DNA from: Longibacter salinarum
GTDB taxonomy: Bacteria > Bacteroidota > Rhodothermia > Rhodothermales > Salinibacteraceae
Assembly: GCF_002554795.1 (NCBI RefSeq)
Contig: NZ_PDEQ01000006.1
Span: forward strand, 124,001-188,000
DNA: 64,000 nt
Reading direction: 5' to 3'
In this document: positions 15,792-25,532 of the stretch, piece after piece
How positions within the stretch are numbered: the stretch's first letter is position 1
Layout of the letters: each line of letters opens with the position of its first letter
The notes under the pieces: generated by a model
What the model was told of the DNA's origin: nothing
Database searches by the model: none
The model's input: the letters and a program-made list of their open reading frames with translations, nothing else
Position numbers and translations under genes: made by a program

Positions 15792-17405
15792 CTATCGTTG
15801 AACCGAAGCCGAGGCCCGGGTCGGGCCAGCATCGACAACAGCGGACTCCACGTGGTTCACGTACTTCTCGAAGTTGTCGACGAACATGTCGGCCAGTTTG
15901 CGTGCCTGCTGGTCGTAGGCTGTCGGATCGGCCCACGTTTCCCGCGGCGTCAACACCTCTGTTGGAACGCCCGGTACGCTGCCCGGAATCGCGAGTCCGA
16001 AAACAGGGTCTTCGGTCGTCGGGACGTCGTCGAGGTCGCCGAGGAGGATGGCGTCTACCATCGCGCGGGTAAACTTTAAGTTGATGCGGTCACCGGTTCC
16101 ATACGGGCCACCAGTAAGACCGGTGTTCACGAGCCACACATTGGCGCCGTGCTCTTCCACGCGATCACCGAGCATTTCCGCGTACACGGACGGATGGCGG
16201 ACCATGAACGGTTCACCGAAACAGGTGCTGAACGTGGCCTTTGGCTCGCTGACGCCACGCTCGGTGCCGGCCACTTTGGCCGTGTAGCCGGAGAGGAAGT
16301 GGTACTGAGCCTGCTCCGGCGTAAGCCGAGAAACGGGCGGAAGAACGCCGAACGCATCGTAGGTGAGGAAGATCACGTTGTCCGGGTGGCCACCGGTGCC
16401 GCTTTCCGAGGCGTTCGGAATGAAGTGGAGAGGATACGACCCACGAGTATTGCGCGTAATGCTGTCATCACTGAAATCCGGCTCTCGCGTTTTCTCGTCA
16501 ACGATGACGTTCTCGAGAATCGTCCCGAATTCCTTTGTCGTGCCGTAGATTTCCGGCTCCCCGGACGGGGAGAGATCGATCATCTTGGCGTAACAGCCGC
16601 CTTCGAAATTGAAGACGCCGTCGGCGCTCCATCCGTGTTCGTCATCGCCGATCAGCGTCCGGCTTGCGTCTGCGGAAAGCGTCGTTTTGCCAGTGCCGCT
16701 GAGGCCAAAGAAGACCGCGGTGTCGCCATCCGGTCCCTCGTTTGCCGAGCAGTGCATCGGCAGCACGTCGCGCTCAGGCAGCATGTAGTTGAGCATTGAA
16801 AAGATCGACTTCTTGATCTCTCCACCATAATGCGTGCCGCCGATAAGCACGAGTTCCTGCTGGTCATCAACCAGAATCGCGGCCTCGGAGTTGGTCTTAT
16901 CTCGCTCCGGGTTGGCCTTGAACGTGCAAAGATCGAGCACGGTGAATCCCGGTTCGAAGTCTGCGCGATCATCGTGCTCTCCCCGCACAAACATGTTATA
17001 CGCGAAGAGGCTGTGCCAGGCTTTCTCCGTAATGATCCGCACCGGCATCCGGTAGGATGGGTCCCATCCCGCGTAGAGATCTTGCACAAAGAGGTCGCGC
17101 GAACCGGCATGCTCGATCATCCGCGCCTTGAGCTGATCGAACGTACCCCGGTCCGTGGGACGATTGACGTCACCCCAGTTGATGGTGTCGGCGTTGTTCT
17201 CGTCACGCACAAGAAAACGGTCGTCCGGGCTTCGTCCGGTGTACGGATCCGTCCTGACGAGCAGCGGACCGCCATTCGCGAGTGCGCTCTCGCCCCGGTC
17301 GAGCGATAGTTCGTAGAGCACAGGTGGTTTTAGATTGTAGTGCACCGTGTCTGGGGACAGGCCCAGGCGATCGAGGTGCGCAGTGACGTGCTGCGGAACG
17401 GTCAT
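15792..17405 (-). CDS. pckA: Phosphoenolpyruvate carboxykinase (ATP)
   Basis: 537 residues from the ATG at 17405 (MTVPQHVTAHLDRLGL), the usual length of the ATP-dependent enzyme; the frame stays open 131 codons further upstream, but that part has no family character. It converts oxaloacetate and ATP to PEP, CO2 and ADP at the start of gluconeogenesis. Visible marks are TGRSPDDRF, the Mn-binding Lys region THYGGEIKKSIF, the P-loop GLSGTGKTTLSAD, DDEHGW, FNFEGGCYAK, NTRGSYPL and the FTRAMVDAIL end region. The ATP form, not the GTP form, is shown by GLSGTGKTT and overall length. Confidence 0.97.
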   Translation of the reverse strand: MTVPQHVTAHLDRLGLSPDTVHYNLKPPVLYELSLDRGESALANGGPLLVRTDPYTGRSPDDRFLVRDENNADTINWGDVNRPTDRGTFDQLKARMIEHAGSRDLFVQDLYAGWDPSYRMPVRIITEKAWHSLFAYNMFVRGEHDDRADFEPGFTVLDLCTFKANPERDKTNSEAAILVDDQQELVLIGGTHYGGEIKKSIFSMLNYMLPERDVLPMHCSANEGPDGDTAVFFGLSGTGKTTLSADASRTLIGDDEHGWSADGVFNFEGGCYAKMIDLSPSGEPEIYGTTKEFGTILENVIVDEKTREPDFSDDSITRNTRGSYPLHFIPNASESGTGGHPDNVIFLTYDAFGVLPPVSRLTPEQAQYHFLSGYTAKVAGTERGVSEPKATFSTCFGEPFMVRHPSVYAEMLGDRVEEHGANVWLVNTGLTGGPYGTGDRINLKFTRAMVDAILLGDLDDVPTTEDPVFGLAIPGSVPGVPTEVLTPRETWADPTAYDQQARKLADMFVDNFEKYVNHVESAVVDAGPTRASASVQR

Positions 17406-17658
17406 GATGAATCGCGAACTCGTGGGAGGAGCAATACACCTGCGGCACGATGCACGCAGGGAGCGACTGAAAGCGCTTCCATGTTCACGTCGCCAATATA
17501 TGGGTCGGGTAGCCGGGAATACTATGAACAATGTGTTTGGGATTGAGACAGACTGGACGAACATCTGTTGCGACGCGGTGGTCGGTCGAACCTGTTGAGC
17601 GTCACAACCCGTATTACAATCGCTGATCCAACGCCATACGCCGTCCCTGACCGCTTTC

Positions 17659-18576
17659 GTGACGCCCATTTCTCCACAACCGGGACCGGGATCTAACACC
17701 ATACCTTTCCCGGGAGACAAGCGAGAGCGCTGCCGACCGATTTGGCGTGCTGTTCTCCACGATCCGCTTCCGATCGGGGCGGTTGCCGTCGGTGTCATCT
17801 TGGGTACATACGCTATACTCGGTCTGCCCGTATCCGTGCCGCTTCTCGTCGCCGCGTTTTCGGGAACGTCTCTCGTCTACTGGGCGGACCGCGTGTTGGA
17901 GTTTTCTCCAGAGGATACGTTCGCCCATCCGGATCGCGTGCGGTGGGTACGATCGCATGAGACTTGGCTTCGGATGGAAGCCGTCGGCCTCGTCGGGGCG
18001 GGGCTCGCGACCCTTCCATGGCTCCGGGTCGAAACGCTCCTCGGGGCCGCTGTTTGTGCCGGGCTCGGGATTGTGCACGTCGCGCCCGTTTTACCGGGGG
18101 GGCGACGTCTCAAGTCGCTGCCCTGGGGAAAGCAAACTTCGATTGCAGCGACCTGGGCAACCGGCGGCGTAATTCTACCATGGCTTCAGGCAGGAGGGAG
18201 CAGCGTACCACTGCACGTCGTTGCGGTGCTCGTCCTTGCACGGGCAGTTCTCGTCTGGGCCAATGTCGCTGTCGCCGACTGGACCGATCGGTGCGGTGAT
18301 CAGGCCGTCGGTCTTGGCTCCGAGTCTTGTCGTTCGGGGCAGGAGGTGAAGCGTGTGGCGATTGGTGCCGCACTGTTTGGTGGCGCGCTCATCGTGGCGC
18401 TGGGCGCTACTGGACTCGCGTCCCTCTCTCTCGCACTCGTTGATGCAGTCGGCGCCGGGGGACTTGCTCTTGCCATCGCTCGGACGCGACCGCGCGCCGC
18501 GAAATCCCATGTACTGGTGCTCGACCTCTTGATCGCGTGGCCCGCCGTTGCGTATGGCGTGAGTCTGCTGCCGTGA
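17659..18576 (+). CDS. UbiA-like integral membrane protein
   Basis: 305 residues with about eight hydrophobic helices. Polar motifs sit at the membrane face where UbiA-family prenyltransferases have their aspartates: SLVYWADRVLE with HPDRVRWVRSH after the second helix, and WANVAVADWTDRCGD after the sixth. The classical NDxxDxxxD box is not intact, so catalytic activity is uncertain. UbiA enzymes attach prenyl chains to aromatic acceptors or make lipid quinones and pigments. The gene diverges from pckA, with 253 bp between starts, and converges on the TPR gene at 18607. I am confident of a membrane protein, less of the family. Confidence 0.6.
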   Translation: MTPISPQPGPGSNTIPFPGDKRERCRPIWRAVLHDPLPIGAVAVGVILGTYAILGLPVSVPLLVAAFSGTSLVYWADRVLEFSPEDTFAHPDRVRWVRSHETWLRMEAVGLVGAGLATLPWLRVETLLGAAVCAGLGIVHVAPVLPGGRRLKSLPWGKQTSIAATWATGGVILPWLQAGGSSVPLHVVAVLVLARAVLVWANVAVADWTDRCGDQAVGLGSESCRSGQEVKRVAIGAALFGGALIVALGATGLASLSLALVDAVGAGGLALAIARTRPRAAKSHVLVLDLLIAWPAVAYGVSLLP

Positions 18577-18606
18577 GGTGAACCGCAAAGGTGGTGCGTC
18601 TGCAGT

Positions 18607-20538
18607 CTAGCTGTCACGTTCGGTAAACAGAACGCGGAGGCGAGACCGAGCGTCGGCAGCGAGGATGGACCCGCCGTGGTTCTCCAGGAGCCGATTGTAG
18701 GCTTTGACGGCCGCCTTCACGTCGCCAAGCTCCTCATATGCGGCGCCCGCGGCGAAGAGAGCTTCGTCAGCGTACGGACTGCGAGGGTGAATCAGCGGAA
18801 GTTCGGCAAAGGCTGCAGCGGCGTCCGCCGTATGCCCCTGGTCCCGCAGGAGCTGTGCTCGTTTCATTCGGGCATCGTCGGCCAGGGAGTGCCGTCCGTA
18901 CGTTTCGAGGAGCGAGTCGAGCCGGGCTGTCGCTGCGGGTACGCTTCGCTGCCTTGCCAGAAGCTCGGCCTCTGCAAAAAGCTTCAGCGGAGTGTGCGTC
19001 GAGTCAGGACCACGGTTGGAGCGGATGAGCACGCCGAGCTTGATGGCGTCGTTTGCCACGTCCGCGGAGGTGTTCTCGTTTGTCGCATCGAGTTGAGTCT
19101 CAGCAGCGTCGAAGTTGCCGCGATAGAAGTCGATCTGGGCGAGTTCGAATCGGGCGCGGTTGGCAAGGTCTCCTGTGCGAACCTGTTCGACGATCCGGGA
19201 AAACGTGAGGCGAGCGTCGTTGAGATTATCGCGCTGAAGCTCCAGGCGACCGAGGTCGTAGCGCGCCTCCTGGGCGGTCTCGCTACCAGGCACGCGGTCA
19301 ATTACCTCATTTAGTCGTGTTTCTGCGGCATCGTCATTCCGAAATACGTCCTGTTCGAGGCGCGCGAGTCGAAGCATAACCGACGGTACATCGGAGTGCC
19401 CGGGATAGGTCTCCAGAAACATTTCGTATGCCTCACGGGCGGCCTTGTAGAGTGGAGCCTCGACACGTTCTCCCGAGGCATTCACTGCGCGCTCATCGGC
19501 GTCGCGGGCTTGTTTCCGGTACATGTCTCCAAGTCCGAGCTGGGCGGCGGGGGCGACGGCGGCGTCGGGATGACGCTCCAGGATTTCTTCATATGCATCC
19601 GTTGCGACGGCCACGGCGCCCGCATCTGCTGCCTTCTGGGCAAAAGGAAAGAGAGTCGCGCCGTTTTCCTTCTCGAGCCGATCGATGGCGCGATACACGT
19701 CGAAGGCGGCGCGAAAGTCACCGTTCTCGATGTGAAGCCAGGCCAAGAGTTCGCGATAGGCGCGGTTGAGCGGCGCATCTTGGACCGCTTGCTGTAGCGC
19801 CTCGATACTCGCGTCCAGACCTTCCCCCTGTTCCACGAACGGCTCGAGGCGGCTTCGTACGAAATCGAGCCGCGCGGCGTCCTGCTCCAGGATCGCGATG
19901 TACTCCTGCATCGCCTCTGCGTGATTACCGACCAGACTGTGGAGGTAGGCAATCTGGATTGAAAACGCATTCGGCTCGTTAAGCGCATCCCGTCCCTGAC
20001 TCAGGATATCGATGGCCCGGTCGAACCGGCGAATGTCCGTCAGCGCCTGATAGACAATTCGGTAGGTGCTCGAGCGCTCCGGCGCCAGCGATACGGCGGT
20101 GTCCCATGTATCGTATGCCTCGTCCTCGCGACCGGCGAGATACTGTAGTCGTGCCTTCTCCGACATCAGCATCGGAGTATTGTAGTTCTCCAGGCGCTTC
20201 GTGACAAGGCGGATGGCGTCGTCATACTGCTTAACGTTTTCGTAGGCCTCCTTCAACTTCATATAAAAGGCGGCATTGTCCGACGCGGAGGCGTACAGGT
20301 CCTCGAGAATTGGAATCGCGCGATCGTATTGCCCCGCTCGCATGAATTGGTCGGCGAGCTGGAAGCGTTGCATGTTTTCAGCATCGCTACTTTGCGCGTT
20401 CACCGCATTCGGTCCCAGCCCCGCGATCACAAGCGCGATAAGGAGTCCGGCAGTGACCGTGGAGAAACGCACTGTACGCTGAATGCCCGGCCGTAAAGCC
20501 GTGAAGAATGGGAAGAATGCTGTCACGCGTCGGGCCAT
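18607..20538 (-). CDS. Periplasmic TPR-repeat protein
   Basis: 643 residues from the ATG at 20538 (MARRVTAFFPFF); the open frame runs 93 codons further up but without protein character. A signal peptide or anchor (about 20-50, ending NAVNAQSSD) is followed by TPR repeats almost end to end, for example ADQFMRAGQYDRAIPILEDL, YENVKQYDDAIRLVTKRLEN and, at the C-terminus, EALFAAGAAYEELGDVKAAV, which resembles YbgF/BamD-type repeats. Such proteins are scaffolds for envelope complexes. It is divergent from dxr, 355 bp away. No enzymatic motif. Its place next to an envelope-biogenesis series suggests a role there, which is inference. Confidence 0.8.
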   Translation of the reverse strand: MARRVTAFFPFFTALRPGIQRTVRFSTVTAGLLIALVIAGLGPNAVNAQSSDAENMQRFQLADQFMRAGQYDRAIPILEDLYASASDNAAFYMKLKEAYENVKQYDDAIRLVTKRLENYNTPMLMSEKARLQYLAGREDEAYDTWDTAVSLAPERSSTYRIVYQALTDIRRFDRAIDILSQGRDALNEPNAFSIQIAYLHSLVGNHAEAMQEYIAILEQDAARLDFVRSRLEPFVEQGEGLDASIEALQQAVQDAPLNRAYRELLAWLHIENGDFRAAFDVYRAIDRLEKENGATLFPFAQKAADAGAVAVATDAYEEILERHPDAAVAPAAQLGLGDMYRKQARDADERAVNASGERVEAPLYKAAREAYEMFLETYPGHSDVPSVMLRLARLEQDVFRNDDAAETRLNEVIDRVPGSETAQEARYDLGRLELQRDNLNDARLTFSRIVEQVRTGDLANRARFELAQIDFYRGNFDAAETQLDATNENTSADVANDAIKLGVLIRSNRGPDSTHTPLKLFAEAELLARQRSVPAATARLDSLLETYGRHSLADDARMKRAQLLRDQGHTADAAAAFAELPLIHPRSPYADEALFAAGAAYEELGDVKAAVKAYNRLLENHGGSILAADARSRLRVLFTERDS

Positions 20539-20893
20539 TCGTTTACACGGGATCGTCCTCGTTGTATCCTCACAGGAGGAGAGTGCAGCATCCGTGTCGC
20601 CTGATCGAAGGCATCCTCGAAGCGGCGATCGGGCACGGCGCCCTGTGAGATAATCTGGAAGGCGTACGAAGAGGCCGGCATGCGCGTTTCCTCTATTTCT
20701 CAGATACGATGCGGCCGTTTCGTCATGTTTGTTCGGTAGATCATCTCGCTCCACGGAATCGATTTGGTCTTTTTCAAAGCAGCGAACGGTCGACCAGCGT
20801 GCGGCGTCATATTTCAAAATTGACGAGCCTCCGTCGTTCAGCGTCGCTGCCCGACCGTACGACCTCCGTTACTAGTAATCTCTTGCCTCGCTC

Positions 20894-22123
20894 ATGATCG
20901 ATCCCGACAAGGTCTCTCGTCTCACTGCATCGGATGCCGGTTCGGAGGCGTCCTCATCTTCCGATCCGCAGCGCGTCACCGTCCTTGGTTCCACGGGGTC
21001 GATTGGACGGCAGACGCTGGAGGTGCTTCGCCTTTTCCCCGAGCGCTTTACTGTAAGTGCGTTGACCTGCGGGTCAAATGTAGATCTCCTGGTCCAGCAG
21101 GCGCGAGAGTTTCAGCCATCCTGCGTCGCCGTCGGCAATCCTGCGTATGTCGAATCGTGTCGCGAGCAGTTGGCTGGAACGGGAATACGTGTACTAGCCG
21201 GTCCCGAGGGCGTTTGCGAGGGGGCGTCGCAGCCGGCAGATGTCGTCATGGCAGCCATCCTCGGGTTTGCCGGGCTTGAACCCGTGCTGGCTGCAATTGA
21301 AACCGGTGCGAGAATTGCGCTTGCGAACAAAGAGACCATGGTCGTTGCCGGTGACCTGGTCAATCGTGCGCTGGACGCCAGCGGAAGCACGATGATACCG
21401 GTGGACAGCGAACACTCCGCGATATTTCAATGCCTTGCTGGCGAGACGTTCGGCTCCGTCGAAGAGGTGATTTTGACAGCGAGTGGCGGCCCGTTTCGAC
21501 AGCGGCCCAAACACTCCTTCGATCAGATTACAAAGGAGGAAGCGCTCGACCACCCGAACTGGGATATGGGCGCTAAAATAACGATCGACTCTGCCACGTT
21601 AATGAACAAGGGGCTCGAGGTGATCGAGGCCCGATGGCTCTTCGATCTGTCTCCGGAGGAGATTCGGGTGCTGGTGCATCCACAGTCGATCGTCCATTCG
21701 ATGGTAGCATTTTCCGACGGATCGATTAAAGCTGAGCTTGGCGTCCCAGACATGAAGGTGCCGATTCAGTACGCGCTCACGTATCCTGATCGCTGGCCTG
21801 CGCCATATGAACGGCTGGATTGGACTGCCACCGCTTCGCTGGATTTCGAAATGCCGGACACCGATCGCTTTCCGTGTCTTCGGCTCGCCTATGATGCATT
21901 GCGCCAAGGAGGCACGGCTCCGGCCGTCCTGAATGCCGCAAACGAGGTTGCTGTCGAACTCTTTCTGAATGAACAGATCCCGTTCACTCTCATTCCTGAA
22001 CTGATCGAGGAAGCGATGCAGAATGTCGCGGGTCCTGGGGTCGACTCGCTGGATGCGTTGAAGGAGGTTGACGCAGAGGCCCGGCGAGTAACAAAGGAAC
22101 TCACACAACCGACCGCAGATTGA
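20894..22123 (+). CDS. dxr: 1-Deoxy-D-xylulose 5-phosphate reductoisomerase
   Basis: 409 residues. NADPH-binding VLGSTGSIGRQTLEVLR at about 32-48, ALANKETMVVAGDLV, the metal and substrate site PVDSEHSAIFQCL, SGGPFR, the WDMGAKITIDSATLMNKGLEVIEA region (shown in parts) and VHPQSIVHSMV are all present. It converts DXP to MEP, the second step of the non-mevalonate isoprenoid pathway. The product feeds undecaprenyl synthesis by UppS, encoded 1.9 kb downstream on the same strand. The first 25 residues are a Ser/Asp-rich leader not needed for catalysis. rseP follows after 184 bp, an order common in many bacteria. Confidence 0.97.
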   Translation: MIDPDKVSRLTASDAGSEASSSSDPQRVTVLGSTGSIGRQTLEVLRLFPERFTVSALTCGSNVDLLVQQAREFQPSCVAVGNPAYVESCREQLAGTGIRVLAGPEGVCEGASQPADVVMAAILGFAGLEPVLAAIETGARIALANKETMVVAGDLVNRALDASGSTMIPVDSEHSAIFQCLAGETFGSVEEVILTASGGPFRQRPKHSFDQITKEEALDHPNWDMGAKITIDSATLMNKGLEVIEARWLFDLSPEEIRVLVHPQSIVHSMVAFSDGSIKAELGVPDMKVPIQYALTYPDRWPAPYERLDWTATASLDFEMPDTDRFPCLRLAYDALRQGGTAPAVLNAANEVAVELFLNEQIPFTLIPELIEEAMQNVAGPGVDSLDALKEVDAEARRVTKELTQPTAD

Positions 22124-22307
22124 ACCGCACCGCACTTACGCGACTCTAGCTGTCTGAACCGACGATCTGGATTCGGTGGCAGCGAGTCCACGTTTTGACT
22201 GTTGTGCTCCCGAGCGGGAGTTCGACGTGTAACTTGTCTTCCGGCAGCGCCGTATTCGTGTCGAAACGGTCTGCACCTGTTTGTCTCACCTCTGTAGTAG
22301 CATTTGC

Positions 22308-23732
22308 ATGGAAACCATTCTCGGCTTCGTAACCTCGGCGCTCTGGGTCATTCTGGGGATCGGTCTGCTCGTATTTATCCACGAGCTCGGCCACTTCCTC
22401 GCCGCCAAGTATTTTGGCATGCGCGTCGAACAATTCTCGATCGGCTTTCCGCCTAAGATTTTTAGTAAGACGGTCGGTGAGACCGAGTACGTTGTGGGGG
22501 CAACCCCGCTTGGTGGGTATGTGCGTGTATCCGGAATGCTCGATGAATCGTTGGATACCGATGCAATCCACCAGGAGCCTGAGCCGCACGACTACCGCGC
22601 AAAGCCCGTGTGGCAGAGAATGATTTTCATCACGGCGGGTGTCATCTTCAACGCCATCCTCGCTGTGCTCATCTTTGCAGGCATTAGCTTCAGCGAGGGC
22701 GACGTATACATTCCGATGGACGGGGTGGAGCACGTGTACGTCGTGCCGGGCGGGGTTGCCGATGACATGGGCATGAAGACCGGCGACCGCGTACTGTCGA
22801 TGAACGGGCAGCCGGTCGAGCGTTTCGGCACGCTCATGAACCTCAACTCCGTTGTCGAGAAGGATACGCTTCGGCTCACCGTTCAGCGTGACGGAAAGAC
22901 CGTTCCGCTTGCGATCTCGCGGGACTCGATCATCCGGAAGGTGACACGCTTGAACAATTCGGATCGTCCTGAGCTCCGCGGCCGGGCGATCGGAATCGGC
23001 ATCGATCCGCCCACAGTGTCGCAGGTGTCGGAGGGGTATCCGGCTGATTCCGTCGGAATGGCTGCGGGAGATCGGATCGTACGAGTAAATCAAGACACGG
23101 TGCGGTACTTCGAGGAGCTGATTTACCGCGTCAATACGGCACCGAGCGACACGATGCAGATCCAATGGCTGAGAGCCGACTCGGTAGAAGCGGTGCCGGC
23201 GAATGCGAAGTCGGTGCAGCGCCTCGGCGATGGGACCGTATACGAGGCGACACTTGCGACGCAGAATCGGGAAGGGCAGCGCGTAATAGGTGTTGCTGGC
23301 CCGATTTCGGGTGCGTACGAGGTAAAGCGTGAGCCGTATTCGCTGGCCGGTGCGGTTGTGGCGGGCGCCAACCAGACGTGGGATTTCACGCGCACGACCG
23401 TGCTCAGCCTGAAGCGTGTGATCACGGGACAAGACGATCCGCGTGACAGTCTCGGTGGACCGGTAAAAATCGTCGAGATTACCAGTTCTGCCGCAGCTGC
23501 CGGCCCGAGCCAGTTCTGGCGCATCGTAGCGATTCTCTCGATCACGCTCGCCATCATGAACATCCTTCCGATCCCGGCGCTGGATGGTGGTCACCTGATC
23601 TTCCTGCTGTATGAGATCGTCACGCGCCGTGAGCCGTCAACGCGCTTCCGCCTGATGGCCCAGCAGATCGGCATGATTCTGCTCCTGGCGTTCATCACGT
23701 TCCTGATTTTCAACGACCTGATGCGTCTGTAG
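22308..23732 (+). CDS. rseP: Site-2 intramembrane zinc metalloprotease RseP
   Basis: 474 residues from the ATG at 22308 (METILGFVTSALW). The active-site HELGHF lies in the first membrane helix, the family loop GGYVRVSGM follows, then two PDZ-like domains (about 130-210 and 225-300), and the third catalytic element NILPIPALDGGHL near the C-terminus, with four membrane helices in total. It cleaves anti-sigma factors and leftover signal peptides within the membrane. It sits between dxr and uppS, as in many genomes. A 482-codon open frame on the opposite strand is an artefact of codon bias. Confidence 0.95.
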   Translation: METILGFVTSALWVILGIGLLVFIHELGHFLAAKYFGMRVEQFSIGFPPKIFSKTVGETEYVVGATPLGGYVRVSGMLDESLDTDAIHQEPEPHDYRAKPVWQRMIFITAGVIFNAILAVLIFAGISFSEGDVYIPMDGVEHVYVVPGGVADDMGMKTGDRVLSMNGQPVERFGTLMNLNSVVEKDTLRLTVQRDGKTVPLAISRDSIIRKVTRLNNSDRPELRGRAIGIGIDPPTVSQVSEGYPADSVGMAAGDRIVRVNQDTVRYFEELIYRVNTAPSDTMQIQWLRADSVEAVPANAKSVQRLGDGTVYEATLATQNREGQRVIGVAGPISGAYEVKREPYSLAGAVVAGANQTWDFTRTTVLSLKRVITGQDDPRDSLGGPVKIVEITSSAAAAGPSQFWRIVAILSITLAIMNILPIPALDGGHLIFLLYEIVTRREPSTRFRLMAQQIGMILLLAFITFLIFNDLMRL

Positions 23733-23876
23733 GGCAGAGCGGAGGCAACGTCCACTGTGGTTTTTTTCGTCCACCCGCTTCGTTTGGGGTAGAAATGTTG
23801 CAAGTTACACACAGTTGATCGAACCTCCACGTGGCAGCGTTGATCTTCGGTAGCGATACCTTTAATCTGTAAAGTC

Positions 23877-23904
23877 GATACTCGCTCCGGTCTCTGCGAG
23901 TATC
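23877..23904 (+). promoter_or_regulatory. Hairpin in the leader of uppS
   Basis: A 9-bp perfect stem, GATACTCGC (23877-23885) and GCGAGTATC (23896-23904), with a 10-nt loop, 90 bp before the uppS start. No T-run follows, so it is not a terminator. The stretch also has a T7 run at 23760-23766 after rseP without a strong stem. Confidence 0.4.
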
Positions 23905-23994
23905 ATCGTGAAAAACGCGACGCTCTGGTCGTGCAGGCCTTCGCGTGTCTGCGGCAGGCCGGGATAGAAGAACCTGTCACGTTATCGAAAAAGG

Positions 23995-24915
23995 ATGGCT
24001 TCCGAATCGATGTCCACACCTGAGTCCTCGTCCGCTTCCAAGTCTGCGGGCGAAGAAGTCTCCACCGAAGACACCCGCTCGGCTGCCGATGTTCGCGAGC
24101 AGCAGGCGTTGCGTCAACGAGGGGAGGTCCCTCGGCACATCGCGTGCATCATGGACGGCAATGGCCGCTGGGCACAGTGCAGGGATCAGCACCGCTCTTA
24201 CGGTCACTACGAGGGCGTTTCGTCTGTTCGCGACGTGACGGAAACGTGTGCGCACGTCGGGGTCGACTACCTCACGCTGTACACGTTTAGCACCGAGAAC
24301 TGGAACCGTCCCGAGTTCGAGGTCAATGCGCTCATGGAGCTTCTCGTTCGGACGATCGAGAAGGAGCGGGAGACGCTGATGCGCAACAACGTACAGCTCA
24401 ACACGATCGGGGACCTGCAAGAACTCCCCGAGCCATGCCGTGACGCGTTGAACCGAACCAAAGAAGAAACGTCGGTCAACGATGGAATGACATTGACGCT
24501 GGCACTATCGTACAGCGGGCGGTGGGAAATCATCGACGCCGTTCGGGACATCGCTCGAAAGGTTCGCGACGGTGAGTTGGAACCGGAAGCCGTAGACGAA
24601 GCCCTCTTTGCTCGCTATCTCGATACGGCTGGCATGCCAGACCCGGATCTGATCATCCGGACCGGTGGGGAATACCGTCTTTCAAATTTCCTGCTCTGGC
24701 AGAGCGCCTATACCGAGTTGTATATAACGGACTGTTACTGGCCAGACTTTCGTTCGGACGAGCTGTACGAAGCAATTCGAACGTATCAGGATCGTGATCG
24801 GCGATTTGGCCGCGTCGAGGCGCCGACGGAGTCAACATCTGGGGATGGTGCGGTCCCGAACGATGCGTCATCGGACGCCACCATCTCATCTCCTGACGTG
24901 CTTCCGTCGTCTTAA
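23995..24915 (+). CDS. uppS: Undecaprenyl diphosphate synthase
   Basis: 306 residues. Family marks: IACIMDGNGRWAQ with the catalytic Asp, SYGHYEGVSSVRD, TLYTFSTENWNRP, LALSYSGRWEI, PDLIIRTGGEYRLSNFLLWQ and YITDCYWPDF. It condenses farnesyl diphosphate with eight isopentenyl diphosphates to make the C55 carrier for peptidoglycan and polysaccharide assembly, including the exopolysaccharide encoded from 43 kb on. The core is normal, but about 45 Ser/Glu-rich residues precede it and about 35 acidic residues follow, so the protein is some 55 residues longer than usual. MASES and MSTPES are alternative starts five codons apart. Confidence 0.96.
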   Translation: MASESMSTPESSSASKSAGEEVSTEDTRSAADVREQQALRQRGEVPRHIACIMDGNGRWAQCRDQHRSYGHYEGVSSVRDVTETCAHVGVDYLTLYTFSTENWNRPEFEVNALMELLVRTIEKERETLMRNNVQLNTIGDLQELPEPCRDALNRTKEETSVNDGMTLTLALSYSGRWEIIDAVRDIARKVRDGELEPEAVDEALFARYLDTAGMPDPDLIIRTGGEYRLSNFLLWQSAYTELYITDCYWPDFRSDELYEAIRTYQDRDRRFGRVEAPTESTSGDGAVPNDASSDATISSPDVLPSS

Positions 24916-25532
24916 CGGACCGAACAAACCGTGCTTCGATGAGCGAGAGCGGGCAAACCGGGCCGGATCCAGGCGCGTGAAGCAGGTGAACGTGAAGCGG
25001 TTCCACGCCCCGGAGGACGTGCCCCTGGGGGGCTGCGCACAGCTCGAATGAGGTAGTATTGGGCCTCTTAGTCTGTCGATGTCCTCGCCCGAAGCGCCAT
25101 TCGCCCAGCGATTGGACGGGTAGGGTAATTCGTCTATTTCTTTCGTCTATTGGCTAGCGCTTGCGGGCCTCGTTCGGCCAGCGCCCTGTAGCTATTCTCG
25201 TTGTGACGGGGTCGACTTGAGGAAAACGAAGCGGATAAGACAATAACGACGCCCCACCTGCGTTCAAACTAATCCGCAGGGCGCCGACTCCACCGTCATG
25301 CGCTCGTGAAGGCTGGAACAACTTTGTGGGGCGATGGCAATAGACGCCGTTGAACGTAGTTTAGCCGGTGTCCATTTCGAAACTGCGAACCTCCCGCCGG
25401 GTTGCTTGAACGATACCCTGACGTAGGTCGAATCGTCCTATTCCCGGCATTTTGTACCAATCTGAATTGATGCCGGCGGTCGTCCCTGCGACCCTCTCTC
25501 GTTTGTCACCCGATCACCTTTTGTTTCCAGGC
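24916..25532. other. Gene-free stretch upstream of bamA
   Basis: About 620 bp with no credible gene or RNA that I recognise. It presumably holds the bamA promoter. The open frame of bamA begins at 25452, but its first 27 codons lack the look of a signal peptide. Confidence 0.4.

Noticed and set aside
15792-17798. Full 668-codon frame as pckA
   Set aside because: The first 131 codons have no family character; the ATG at 17405 gives the normal length.
22205-22225. CTCCCG-AG-CGGGAG hairpin between dxr and rseP
   Set aside because: Loop of two bases and no T-run; too weak to call, and a similar string occurs in the surE coding sequence.
22146-23594. 482-codon open frame on the minus strand opposite rseP
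   Set aside because: rseP on the plus strand has all catalytic motifs; the antisense frame is rich in Arg/His, has no domain or signal look, and long antisense frames are expected at this GC content and codon use.
23733-23770. T7 run after rseP as a terminator
   Set aside because: The preceding stem (CCAC/GTGG) has almost no loop and few pairs, so I did not call a terminator.
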